Assembly (NCBI GenBank): GCA_002840535.1
Contig: PHBH01000041.1
Coordinates: forward strand, 1-64,000
Reading direction: 5' to 3'
DNA length: 64,000 nucleotides
Source of the DNA: Deltaproteobacteria bacterium HGW-Deltaproteobacteria-15
GTDB lineage: Bacteria; Desulfobacterota; DSM-4660; Desulfatiglandales; HGW-15
Positions 15,554 to 23,567 of this stretch are shown here, piece by piece. The notes below the pieces were generated by a model. The model worked only from the letters and a program-made list of their open reading frames with translations, was not told where the DNA came from and did no database searches. A program made the position numbers and the translations under genes. Numbering within the stretch: position 1 is the stretch's first letter; every line of letters starts with the position of its first letter.

Positions 15554-16114
15554 ATGTCATCCTCCTTTTCTCGTTTCGCGTTATTCGGTCCGGTTAAAAC
15601 AGAATCGATCCTCCTGCGATCGGATTTCCGACCTTCAGTACTTCAACCAAATTGCTGCAGGAGTCGATCTCAAAGGCAGGTGGTTATATATTCGAAACTG
15701 TCGCCCTTTTTCTGAATCCATATCTGTTCAGGCGCATATTCGTGAGCGGCCATCAAGAGTGATCCATATTATCGTGCAAGGACAAGCAGTTATCGGTTTC
15801 TTCCTCCTCTTCTGGCGAAACGGACGGAAGCACGGAGAATTCGCTTCAGCGTGCGAATCAACGCTTCCCCTCCGAGTTGCAGTAGGGTGTTTTTCAAATT
15901 TGTTTGTACTATTGCGAGAACTTGGTATGAAAAGGCATTTCTTTTCTGAAAGCCGTAATTTATTTCCAAGCTTCATCGGGTGTCAAGTAAAAACGAATCA
16001 GCCTGCTGAACATTGGGGCCTGAGATACAGCCTTTTTACGGTGCAAGGCAATAGTTCCCTGTATAACCCAAAAGGGCGCCCGCTGCAAGAAAACCGAATC
16101 TCTGCGAGGCAATC
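15554..16114. other. Intergenic region upstream of sat
   Basis: A divergent gap between sat and the MBL gene, presumably holding both promoters. An AT-rich TATATA box at about 15685-15692 on the minus strand has no convincing -35 partner. A 119-codon open frame on the plus strand has no SD and no recognisable family and is not called. Confidence 0.4.
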
Positions 16115-16882
16115 ATGAAAATCGTCATTGTCGGTTCCGGCACCGGGGTTCCCTTGAGCGACAGGGGCTCTCCTTGTCTGTTGCTGATGGCCTCAGGCGA
16201 GTACACTCTTTTCGATTTGGGGCCCGGTTCCTTGCGGCAGCTTTTGCGGATCGGGATTGCCCATCAACGGATCGATCGCGTTTTTTTCACCCATTTTCAT
16301 CCGGATCACACGGCCGATCTGGTTCACCTTCTCTTTGCGACCAGGAACCCCCGTGTTCTGGAGGCTCGGAAGCCCTTTCTGCTCTCAGGCGCACGGGGTC
16401 TCAGTGAATTCTTGAAGAAGCTGCAGAAAGCTTACGGTAAATGGCTGAGACTCCCCGACCGTCTCGTGGAGGTGGATGAACTGGAGATCGCAAAACCCGA
16501 TAGAAGAGACTTCAAAGGGTTCAGCGTTTTTTCTCAGCCCTTGCGGCACACTTCAAACAGTCTGGCTTACCGTGTGGAACAGGATTCCGGAGCCAGTATC
16601 GTTTACTCGGGAGATACGGGATACAGCGAAGAGCTGATCGAATTTGCCAAGTATGCCGACCTCCTTATCCTTGAATGCTCCTTCCCCGAGCAATACAAGG
16701 TCGACAGCCATCTTACTCCCGCATTGGCCGGACGAATCGCCGCGAAGGCAAAGGCCAAGAAACTGCTGCTTGTCCATTTGTACCCTGAAGTGCTGGGGTC
16801 TGATATTCCGGGTCAATGCCGACTCTCCTATGACGGCGAACTCCTCATAGGCCGGGATCTCCTGCAGTTGGAGGTCGGGTGA
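16115..16882 (+). CDS. MBL-fold metallohydrolase, ribonuclease Z-like
   Basis: A 255-residue metallo-beta-lactamase-fold protein. The metal site motif THFHPDHTADL gives H60, H62, D64 and H65; later conserved positions are seen in VYSGDTGYSEELIEF and ECSFPE, and the last histidine in LLLVHLYPE. This set matches the RNase Z/arylsulfatase-like branch. Bacterial RNase Z is often a little longer (about 300), so a tRNA 3'-processing role is possible but not certain. The start at 16115 overlaps no neighbour, and the N-terminus MKIVIVGSGTGVPL is the usual beginning of the family. Confidence 0.85.
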   Translation: MKIVIVGSGTGVPLSDRGSPCLLLMASGEYTLFDLGPGSLRQLLRIGIAHQRIDRVFFTHFHPDHTADLVHLLFATRNPRVLEARKPFLLSGARGLSEFLKKLQKAYGKWLRLPDRLVEVDELEIAKPDRRDFKGFSVFSQPLRHTSNSLAYRVEQDSGASIVYSGDTGYSEELIEFAKYADLLILECSFPEQYKVDSHLTPALAGRIAAKAKAKKLLLVHLYPEVLGSDIPGQCRLSYDGELLIGRDLLQLEVG

Positions 16883-16975
16883 TGCAGGTTGCAGGATTCG
16901 GATGAAAGAAAAGAGTCTCACCCAAAGACGCGAAGTCGCAAGATTTGCAGTGCAGGTTTATCAGAGGAGAAGGTC

Positions 16976-17179
16976 GCAGGTTGCTCAAAAATGCCCAGAT
17001 GCAAGTTGTGCCGTTTCAATGCCGCTATTCGCGGGGGCGCCCTGAAATTGGGGACCCACCCCCAGGTGGGGTGTCCGTTCTTGGACGGACAAATCCCGAG
17101 AAGTGAGACGTACATTCAGTACGTCGCAACGACGAGGGACGAGGGCAACGCCGAAGATGGGCGTTTTTCAGCAACCTGC
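16976..17179. repeat. Two-copy element, copy 1 (long form)
   Basis: A 204-bp element with ends GCAGGTTGCT(C)AAAAA... and ...TTTTTCAGCAACCTGC, which are inverted repeats of each other. Beyond the ends it shares about 75 bp (AGTGAGxCGTAC...ACGCAACGACG...) with the element at 41240-41365, in opposite orientation. This copy has roughly 78 bp of extra internal sequence containing its own hairpins. It ends directly at the stop codon of the polyprenyl synthase gene. Confidence 0.8.
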
Positions 17180-17180
17180 T

Positions 17181-18158
17181 CTAGAAGCTTCTTTGTACGA
17201 GAAAATTGTTCAGATCGAGGAGCGCCTTCTTGAAGGAGCTCTCGGGGAAGGAGTCGAGGAAACCGGCTGCGCGCGCGGCGAAAGCGACTGCATCTGCTCG
17301 AACCAGCTCACGTACGCCGCTCTCCCTGACCAGTTTTATGATGTTCGAGTATTCGTCTTCTGTGGCGGTGTTGCCGCGAAATCGCGCCGCTAACCGCTCC
17401 GCCTCGCCGCTCTCAAGACGTTGGAGGGCATAGATAAGAGGGAGCGTGATCTTACCCTCCTTGAGGTCTTTTCCCACAGGTTTACCGAACTGCTCTTCAG
17501 AGGAGAAATAATCCAACAGGTCATCTATGAGTTGAAAGGAGATACCCAGATTCAGCCCAAAACTGCTCAGGTTGTGAACGGTTTTCCGGTCCGCATCCGC
17601 CACAACTCCTCCACTGGCGCAGGCTGCGGCTATCAGCTCAGCGGTCTTCGCCTCGATGATCTCCATGTACTGCTCTTTCGCCAGGCGCCAGTCGTGGGCA
17701 TGGTTCAATTCGAGGAACTGACCTTCGATCATCCTGATCGTGGTTTCGGTCAAAATCCTGTTGAGTTCCGACATGTCGATCTCCAGGGAAATGGAAGAGG
17801 CCATGGCATAAAAGTAGTCGCCGCCCAGAATGGCGGCCGAGTTTCCCCAGACATTGCGGACTGCGGGCTTTCTCCTTCGGGTCTCCGCGTTGTCGAGAAC
17901 ATCGTCATGGAGCAGTGAAGCGGTGTGGATGTACTCGAACACAGAGGAGTAGCGGTAAATCTTCGGGCTGTTGTATCCGCATAGTCGTGCGGAAAGCACG
18001 AACAGCAGGGGACGAAGCCTCTTTCCCTGTCCAAGGAGAGAATGCGCACCAATGTCCCTGATCAGCGGAATCGGGGTGTCCAGCGGCTCGGTCAGGGCCT
18101 GATTGATCGCATCGAAGTAGGAGTCAAATTGACTGAGAAAACGGCGGTCTGAATCCAT
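17181..18158 (-). CDS. ispB: Polyprenyl (octaprenyl-type) diphosphate synthase
   Basis: A 325-residue trans-isoprenyl diphosphate synthase. The first aspartate-rich motif is LLHDDVLDNAETRRR (D85, D86, D89) and the second FQLIDDLLDY; GQGKRLRP upstream binds the allylic substrate. The family adds isopentenyl units to farnesyl diphosphate to make the side chain of quinones, here most likely menaquinone, which fits the QmoABC and ETF-QO genes. Product chain length cannot be read from the sequence with certainty. Its stop codon abuts a repeat element, and rimO lies upstream with a 67-nt gap. Confidence 0.93.
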   Translation of the reverse strand: MDSDRRFLSQFDSYFDAINQALTEPLDTPIPLIRDIGAHSLLGQGKRLRPLLFVLSARLCGYNSPKIYRYSSVFEYIHTASLLHDDVLDNAETRRRKPAVRNVWGNSAAILGGDYFYAMASSISLEIDMSELNRILTETTIRMIEGQFLELNHAHDWRLAKEQYMEIIEAKTAELIAAACASGGVVADADRKTVHNLSSFGLNLGISFQLIDDLLDYFSSEEQFGKPVGKDLKEGKITLPLIYALQRLESGEAERLAARFRGNTATEDEYSNIIKLVRESGVRELVRADAVAFAARAAGFLDSFPESSFKKALLDLNNFLVQRSF

Positions 18159-18225
18159 CCGGTATCACCCTGTAAGAACAGGGCCAGTGTAAGCGTAGCC
18201 CCTTTTATTGTAAATAAAAAACCTA

Positions 18226-19563
18226 TTACACGATTTCACCGACAAGATCATAGACATGGGCTTCCCGAATGAGAACCCGTGAAATCCGTCCCACGGTGCC
18301 GATACCTTTTCTGATATACACCTTTCCGTCCACTTCGGGCGCCATGGTGTTCGTCCTGCCTGTCAGCAGGAGATCCGTCTCTTCACTGACGCCTTCGACA
18401 AGCACCGGGAGGATGCGTCCTATTAAAGCGCGATTTTTCCTTTTCGAAATGCGGGACTGGATCTCCATCAGTCTCTCCCGACGCTCGGACATAACCTCCT
18501 GTTCGATTCTCCGGCCGAGACGAGCGGCCGGGGTGCCCGCTTCAGGACTGAAGACGAAAACACCGAGATGGTCGATGACGGCCTGTTCCACAAAGTCGGA
18601 CAATTCCTGAAAGGCTTCGTCCGTCTCCCCGGGGAAACCTACGATCAGACTCGTCCTGAGCGCAATACTTCTGTCTCTCCGCCTGATTCTCTGTACCAGA
18701 TGCCAAGGGGTTTCCCGGCTGTTCACCCTGCCCATCCCTTTCAGGATTTGCGGGTTCACATGCTGGAGCGGAATATCCAGGTAAGGACATATCCGTTCGT
18801 TCTGCTCCAGAAGATCCAGAAGTCCTTCCGAAATCCTTTCAGGATGGGAATACAGGATTCTGATCCAGGCTATTTCCTCAATGCGAAGCAGGGCCGATAG
18901 GAGATCTTCCAGACGATTGCCCTTTCCGAGATCGCTACCGTACATGGTCGTATCCTGGGCAACCAGATTGATCTCCACGACCCCGCGGCCGGCCAGATCC
19001 TCTGCTTCACACAAAATGGATTCGACCGGTCTGCTCCTGAAAACGCCCCGGATTTTTGGAATCGTGCAGTAGGTGCAGTGGTGGCTGCAGCCTTCAGCGA
19101 TCTTGATGTAGGCGCTGTAATAGGGAGCTGCGCCAATACGCGGACTCTTGTGATCCCCGAGAAAACCAGGCGGTCCTATAAGGAAGGAGGAAGCCCCTCC
19201 TTCCATCACCTCCCTGATTCGACCTATCTCGCCCGTGCCCAACCATCCATCCACCTCGGGCAACTCCCCGGCGAGCTTGTATCCGTAACGTTGTACAAGA
19301 CACCCGGCCACATACAGCTTCTTCAGAGATCCCTTCTTTTTCTCCCTGGAGACTTCCAGGATGACGCCGATCGCCTCTTCGACCGCCTCCTGAATGAAAC
19401 CGCACGTGTTGATCACCGCGAGGTCCGCATCCTCCAGTTTCTGCGCTATGGTGTATCCGCTGCAGCTGAGAAGGCCGAGCATATGCTCGCTGTCAACGCG
19501 ATTCTTGGCGCAGCCAAGGCTGATCAGAAAAACCTTTTCCCCGGAACGGGATTTTTGGGGCAC
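18226..19563 (-). CDS. rimO: Ribosomal protein S12 methylthiotransferase RimO
   Basis: A 445-residue radical SAM methylthiotransferase. The N-terminal UPF0004 domain supplies cluster ligands C18, C54 and C88; the radical SAM motif is C159-HHC163-TYC166. A C-terminal TRAM domain is expected (VLVEGVSEETDLLLTGRT onward). RimO adds a methylthio group to Asp88 of S12. The start is a GTG at 19563, six bases after GAGGAG. It is RimO rather than MiaB by the IAEGCSHHCTYCTIPKIRG form of the motif. Confidence 0.94.
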   Translation of the reverse strand: MPQKSRSGEKVFLISLGCAKNRVDSEHMLGLLSCSGYTIAQKLEDADLAVINTCGFIQEAVEEAIGVILEVSREKKKGSLKKLYVAGCLVQRYGYKLAGELPEVDGWLGTGEIGRIREVMEGGASSFLIGPPGFLGDHKSPRIGAAPYYSAYIKIAEGCSHHCTYCTIPKIRGVFRSRPVESILCEAEDLAGRGVVEINLVAQDTTMYGSDLGKGNRLEDLLSALLRIEEIAWIRILYSHPERISEGLLDLLEQNERICPYLDIPLQHVNPQILKGMGRVNSRETPWHLVQRIRRRDRSIALRTSLIVGFPGETDEAFQELSDFVEQAVIDHLGVFVFSPEAGTPAARLGRRIEQEVMSERRERLMEIQSRISKRKNRALIGRILPVLVEGVSEETDLLLTGRTNTMAPEVDGKVYIRKGIGTVGRISRVLIREAHVYDLVGEIV

Positions 19564-19654
19564 GAATACTCCTCTATGATTTAGTTCTGGTTAACCCTAC
19601 CCCTCTGGTGGAGGACCCGGAGAGGTTCGACCGATCCGGGGTGAAAGAGGCTTT

Positions 19655-19919
19655 TGAAATCCGAATATCGAAACTCGAAATACGAAGCAAATTCAAAACC
19701 CAAATGTTCCAATGTTCAAAACAGGCGAAAAGGTTCAAAGGTTCAGAGCCTGCCCCGGAATTGACCGAGTGTTCCCCCGTTCAGAGTTCGACAGTATTTA
19801 CGGTTTCGCTCCTCTGGTCTATGCACGAGAATAGAGCCTCTGGTTTGTCCGTTTTGAGCATTTGGATTTTGATCATTTGATATTGTTTCGGATTTCGTGC
19901 TTCGGATTTCGAATTTATT
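19655..19919. repeat. Word-palindrome repeat B (TTCGGATTTCGAAT words)
   Basis: The left arm has GAAATCCGAATATCGAAA and related words, then CAAATGTTCCAATGTTCAAA; the right arm mirrors these in inverse order (GTTTTGAGCATTTGGATTTT, then TTCGGATTTCGTGCTTCGG). Total span is about 265 bp. The outer words match repeat E at 28376-28503. Together with short flanks it occupies the whole 407-nt gap between rimO and the lipoprotein gene; nothing else was seen there. Confidence 0.8.
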
Positions 19920-19970
19920 CTTACCACCGGGGATGAACTCCGGCTTGGAACCTGCCGGGGTCTATCCATG

Positions 19971-20603
19971 CTATTCTCTGTTCTCCATCCCGGCCTGCTG
20001 CAACAGCCTGCCGGGGTTAAACTGGTTCACCGTGTCAGTAAACACTTCTGTTACGACTTGATCGGCCTGTTTGTGGCCATAGACCTTGAGACGCTCCCCG
20101 TTCCCGCTGATCGTCTGAGACGAGAGTACCTTTCCATCTTTTACAAGACGAGCCTCGTAGCCCATCGCGAATCGCCACCTCCTGTCCACCAGGTCGAGAA
20201 GAAATTCCCTGACCACAATAGAAATCTCAGGCTGCCCGGAAACCCTTTCCGATGTAACATCAAGACCCGCCTGCTCGATTCTTCTCAAAAAGCCCTCCCT
20301 GAGGAGCATGGGCAGCTCGAAAACACCGATGCCATGACCCTCCTCTTCCCCTCGCTTCACAGCCAGGGAGATGGAGACCGGCGTTCCTCCAAAATCCCGT
20401 CGCGCGCCGATTCCCATGATTTCCTCGCTCCGCCGTTCATCCTGCACCGTGAGATATACCGGCGTGGGCCGTGTTGTCTCTCCGGTCGCTGGTGGAAGCC
20501 GGTAGGTGACGTTCAGGCGTGGAATGGCCGCACAGCCCGCAATTCCGAAAACCAGGAGAAGAATACCCCCTCTTCTACACAACGGCCCCATGTTCCAATC
20601 CAT
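19971..20603 (-). CDS. YajG-like lipoprotein
   Basis: A 210-residue exported lipoprotein. A hydrophobic signal (residues 11-23) ends in the lipobox GIAGC, and the mature part reads like the YajG family of outer-membrane-associated lipoproteins (PVYLTVQDERRSEEIMGIG, ISIVVREFLLDLV). The start at 20603 follows GGAGGGGAGAA; a longer open frame to 20792 is only read-through of repeat C and codes for low-complexity Cys/Leu/Tyr words. Function of YajG is not known. It stands between two repeats, divergent from nothing and apparently monocistronic. Confidence 0.75.
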   Translation of the reverse strand: MDWNMGPLCRRGGILLLVFGIAGCAAIPRLNVTYRLPPATGETTRPTPVYLTVQDERRSEEIMGIGARRDFGGTPVSISLAVKRGEEEGHGIGVFELPMLLREGFLRRIEQAGLDVTSERVSGQPEISIVVREFLLDLVDRRWRFAMGYEARLVKDGKVLSSQTISGNGERLKVYGHKQADQVVTEVFTDTVNQFNPGRLLQQAGMENRE

Positions 20604-20620
20604 TTCTCCCCTCCGATAAA

Positions 20621-21046
20621 AGTAGGCATTAGGCAGCAGGCAGTAAGCAGTAAGCGGTAAGCAGTAAGCAGAGAAAGACAGATACAAGATACAGGATGCA
20701 GGATGCAGGATACAAGATGCAAAAGAAGATTCATGATACAGGATGCAGGATTGCTGTCTCAGGATAAGGGATCGGAGAGAAAGGGTAAACACGTGACCCG
20801 GAGAAGCGGTTGCCGGCGGACACCCGTAGGAGCGACCTCCCGGTCGCGATGCGTCAGCCCCCGGTCAACGACCAGGTCGGATTACAGGCGATGGATGGGG
20901 AGTAAGGCGCGAGATCAGGTTCGTTCCCGCAGGCGTCGGAATGTGATCAGCAGGAATAATTCGAAGAAACATCACTGCTTCCTTCATCCTGGATCCTGCA
21001 TCTTGGATCCTGTTCTTCCTGCTTGCTGCTTACTGTCTGCTTTTTC
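20621..21046. repeat. Word-palindrome repeat C (GCAGTAA and CAGGATGCAGGATA words)
   Basis: The left arm (20621-20770) runs GCAGTAAGCAGTAAGCGGTA then ACAGGATGCAGGATGCAGGA; the right arm (about 20965-21046) runs CATCCTGGATCCTGCATCTT then TGCTTGCTGCTTACTGTCTG, i.e. the same words inverted and in mirror order. The core between them includes a GTAGGAGCGACCTCCCGGTC hairpin. It fills the gap from the lipoprotein SD to the opgH stop. Confidence 0.82.
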
Positions 21047-23140
21047 CTAAGACGGTATTCCCCATTTCCTGGCCAGTTCCGGATTGGATATTTCCCACAC
21101 TTCGCGATGAAGTTTTTCCATCTGACCCGGATCGTAGAGAATCTCCCTCTTTTCCCCTCTGCTCAGGGCGCCCGGACCGCGGGAAAGCGCTTTGTTCCGG
21201 ATCGCATGTCTGCGATCGGCAATACTTGTGCAGACCCTTCTGTCTCTTCGAAGAAGAGCCCGGTGCAACGCATTGCTTGTCGGGTCCACCACTGCGCGGA
21301 CGAATCCGGACTTCTCCGCAAAAGGCGTCGAGCGCCGAAGAGATTCACCGCGCTTTAATTCCTTCTGAAGATCGGTCAATTCAGCAGGGATCTCCACCTC
21401 CTCAGCGGTCAGGAAGAGACCGATTTTTCGAAGCGCGCGCCCGGCGCCCGCCCTGCTCGAAAACACTGAGAGCGGCACTGAAAGCAGAAGGGGAATGATG
21501 ATCGGCGTGTTCCACCAGAAGAAGGACCGGTTGTAAAGAAATAAGGCCCCTCCCCAGACCGCGGCCATCAGCATGCCGAACCAATGAAACTTCAGCGCCT
21601 CCCACCATCCGGTCCCCAGGTCGGCGCGTTGCTGACCGCTCCAACCTACCTGCCTTCCCAGAAGTGTGAGAAAGACGAACTTGCTGTGGAAGAGCATCCG
21701 AATCGGAGCAAAGAGCATGGAAAAAAGCACCTCGGCCGCCACACTGAAAATCATGCGCGTGAATCCGCCGAAGGAACGAACCCCCTTTCGCGCGGCTATG
21801 ACGATCACGCTCAGCACCTTGGGCAGAAAAAGCAATAGCGCCGTTGTGGAAAGAAGGGTAAGAGCCCAGCGGGGGTGCCACACAGGCCATTCAGGGAAAA
21901 GGCTTCGCCCCCCTGGAAAATACACCGGCATTCGAAAGGCCTCGGCAATGGCTTCAGCGGAACTCAGGCTCAGGAAGAGGAACCAGAGCAAGGCAGAACC
22001 ATAGGACATGGCCCCATGAAGGAACAGGGCTCGATGAGCCGAGAAAAGCCCGCGCGTGAACAAAAGCCGAATGTGCTGGAGATTGCCCTGGCACCACCTC
22101 CGATCCCTTTTCAACTCCTCCATGAGCGTGGGAGGCACCTCCTCATAGCTGCCCGGAAGATCATACGCGAGCCATACCTCATATCCGCCCCTCCTCATAA
22201 AAGCCGCCTCCACAAAGTCATGGCTGAGGATAAACCCGCCCCGCGGAGGTTTCCCCGGGAGTTTCGGCAGACCGCAATATTTCATGAAAGGCTCGGTTCG
22301 TATGATGGCATTGTGGCCCCAGAAATGGGAGTCGCCCAACTGCATGAAATGGAGCCCCGCAGTGAACATGGGCCCATAGGCGTGGTTTGCAAACTGCTGA
22401 GCCCGCCCGATGGGAGTCTCGCGGTTGACTGCCGCTGGTGAGGTCTGCAAGATCCCGATTTTGGGATTCCTGTCCATGATTTCCACCATCCGCACGAGGG
22501 TCGCTCCTGACATGACGCTGTCCGCATCCAGAACAGCCATGTACCAATAGTTCCGTCCCCATCGCCTGCAGAAATCGGCGATGTTGCCGCTTTTGCGCTT
22601 CAGATTGACCCGCCGGTTGCGGTAGAAAACCCGGTTGAAGGAACCCAGGGATCTGCAGAGTTCGGCCCAGGCGATCTCTTCCTCAGGCCATCTGTCCGGA
22701 TCCGAGGTATCACTCAGTATGTAAAAATCAAAGTCCCCCAGACGCCCGGTCCTCTCCAGGGACTTGTATGTGGCTGCTATGCCCGCGGTGACTCGCGCAA
22801 CATCTTCATTGGCTATGGGGACGAGAATGGCCGTTCGCCCATCGCTCTCTTCCCGGCTCGCTTTTCTCTCCTCCATGCGGGTGACGGAATATCGGTCGTA
22901 CCCCCTTGCGAGGATGAAAATGCCGCTCACAGCCTCCCAGAACCCTATGGATACCCACGCGAAGAGTGTGGCGAACACGACGACCATGGCCATTTCCAGA
23001 TAGGACGCCCCTCGGTGAGGCAGAATGCCCGCCATGTAGGAACTGGCAACGAAAGTACTGGTGACAATGATGAGAAGGATGAGGATCCTTCGGAGCGCTG
23101 CCGCCCTTTCCCAGGGTCTCCTTTTTTCCTTGTGACTCAT
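21047..23140 (-). CDS. opgH: Glucans biosynthesis glucosyltransferase H
   Basis: A 697-residue family 2 glycosyltransferase of the inner membrane that polymerises and exports the beta-glucan backbone of osmoregulated periplasmic glucans. Two N-terminal membrane helices (about residues 22-75) precede the catalytic domain with VLDADSVMSG (DxD) and RRWCQGNLQH (QxxRW-like); five or so helices follow from residue ~375. The start at 23140 is set by GGGAAGGA; the longer frame to 23164 lacks one. It is the last gene of opgG-orf-opgH. Confidence 0.94.
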   Translation of the reverse strand: MSHKEKRRPWERAAALRRILILLIIVTSTFVASSYMAGILPHRGASYLEMAMVVVFATLFAWVSIGFWEAVSGIFILARGYDRYSVTRMEERKASREESDGRTAILVPIANEDVARVTAGIAATYKSLERTGRLGDFDFYILSDTSDPDRWPEEEIAWAELCRSLGSFNRVFYRNRRVNLKRKSGNIADFCRRWGRNYWYMAVLDADSVMSGATLVRMVEIMDRNPKIGILQTSPAAVNRETPIGRAQQFANHAYGPMFTAGLHFMQLGDSHFWGHNAIIRTEPFMKYCGLPKLPGKPPRGGFILSHDFVEAAFMRRGGYEVWLAYDLPGSYEEVPPTLMEELKRDRRWCQGNLQHIRLLFTRGLFSAHRALFLHGAMSYGSALLWFLFLSLSSAEAIAEAFRMPVYFPGGRSLFPEWPVWHPRWALTLLSTTALLLFLPKVLSVIVIAARKGVRSFGGFTRMIFSVAAEVLFSMLFAPIRMLFHSKFVFLTLLGRQVGWSGQQRADLGTGWWEALKFHWFGMLMAAVWGGALFLYNRSFFWWNTPIIIPLLLSVPLSVFSSRAGAGRALRKIGLFLTAEEVEIPAELTDLQKELKRGESLRRSTPFAEKSGFVRAVVDPTSNALHRALLRRDRRVCTSIADRRHAIRNKALSRGPGALSRGEKREILYDPGQMEKLHREVWEISNPELARKWGIPS

Positions 23141-23189
23141 GAGCATTCCTTCCCGGAAAATCACGAAGCGGCGGTTGGGGGGATCCTTT

Positions 23190-23567
23190 TCACAAATGAT
23201 CCGGGGTCATAAAACCCCGGTTGAGGGGAGGCATGGACTTGGCGTCTCCGGGCACGCCGGCCTTTTCCGAGAGCAAAGGCCATGGACAGATAGACCCGAA
23301 GCGGTTCTCCTGCCCGGTTCCGGAGCCCTGCAGAATCCTTTTCTCTTCGAGCAAGGTGCGAAGAACCCGCATTGCAACGGCACCCGGGGAGTCGCCCTCT
23401 TTCACCTGGTTGCGGGCTCGACGAAGTGCTTCCAGCGCCACTTCCAACCCTTCGACACCGGAAACGTTGAGGAGGCGAATGTACAGGAGGACTCTTTCCA
23501 GTCCACCCTGCCACTCCCGGTCAGCTTCCCACATTTTTTTGATCGAGGAATCCGATGTCGATTTCAT
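23190..23567 (-). CDS. Small unknown protein between opgG and opgH
   Basis: A 125-residue protein beginning MKSTSDSSIKKMWEADREWQ. Its ATG overlaps the opgG stop as ATGA (23567-23564), strongly suggesting translational coupling. The first ~80 residues look helical and amphipathic (GLERVLLYIRLLNVSGVEGL); no membrane segment, signal peptide or metal motif is visible. Position in the operon points to a part in periplasmic glucan synthesis or its control, but this is only context. Not recognised as a named family. Confidence 0.65.
   Translation of the reverse strand: MKSTSDSSIKKMWEADREWQGGLERVLLYIRLLNVSGVEGLEVALEALRRARNQVKEGDSPGAVAMRVLRTLLEEKRILQGSGTGQENRFGSICPWPLLSEKAGVPGDAKSMPPLNRGFMTPDHL

Noticed and set aside
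15759..16118. A 119-codon open frame upstream of the MBL gene
   Set aside because: No ribosome site, no recognisable family, and composition typical of non-coding sequence.
20604..20792. A 63-codon N-terminal extension of the YajG-like lipoprotein
   Set aside because: It translates repeat C into Cys/Leu/Tyr-rich words and lies upstream of a strong ribosome site and lipoprotein signal.
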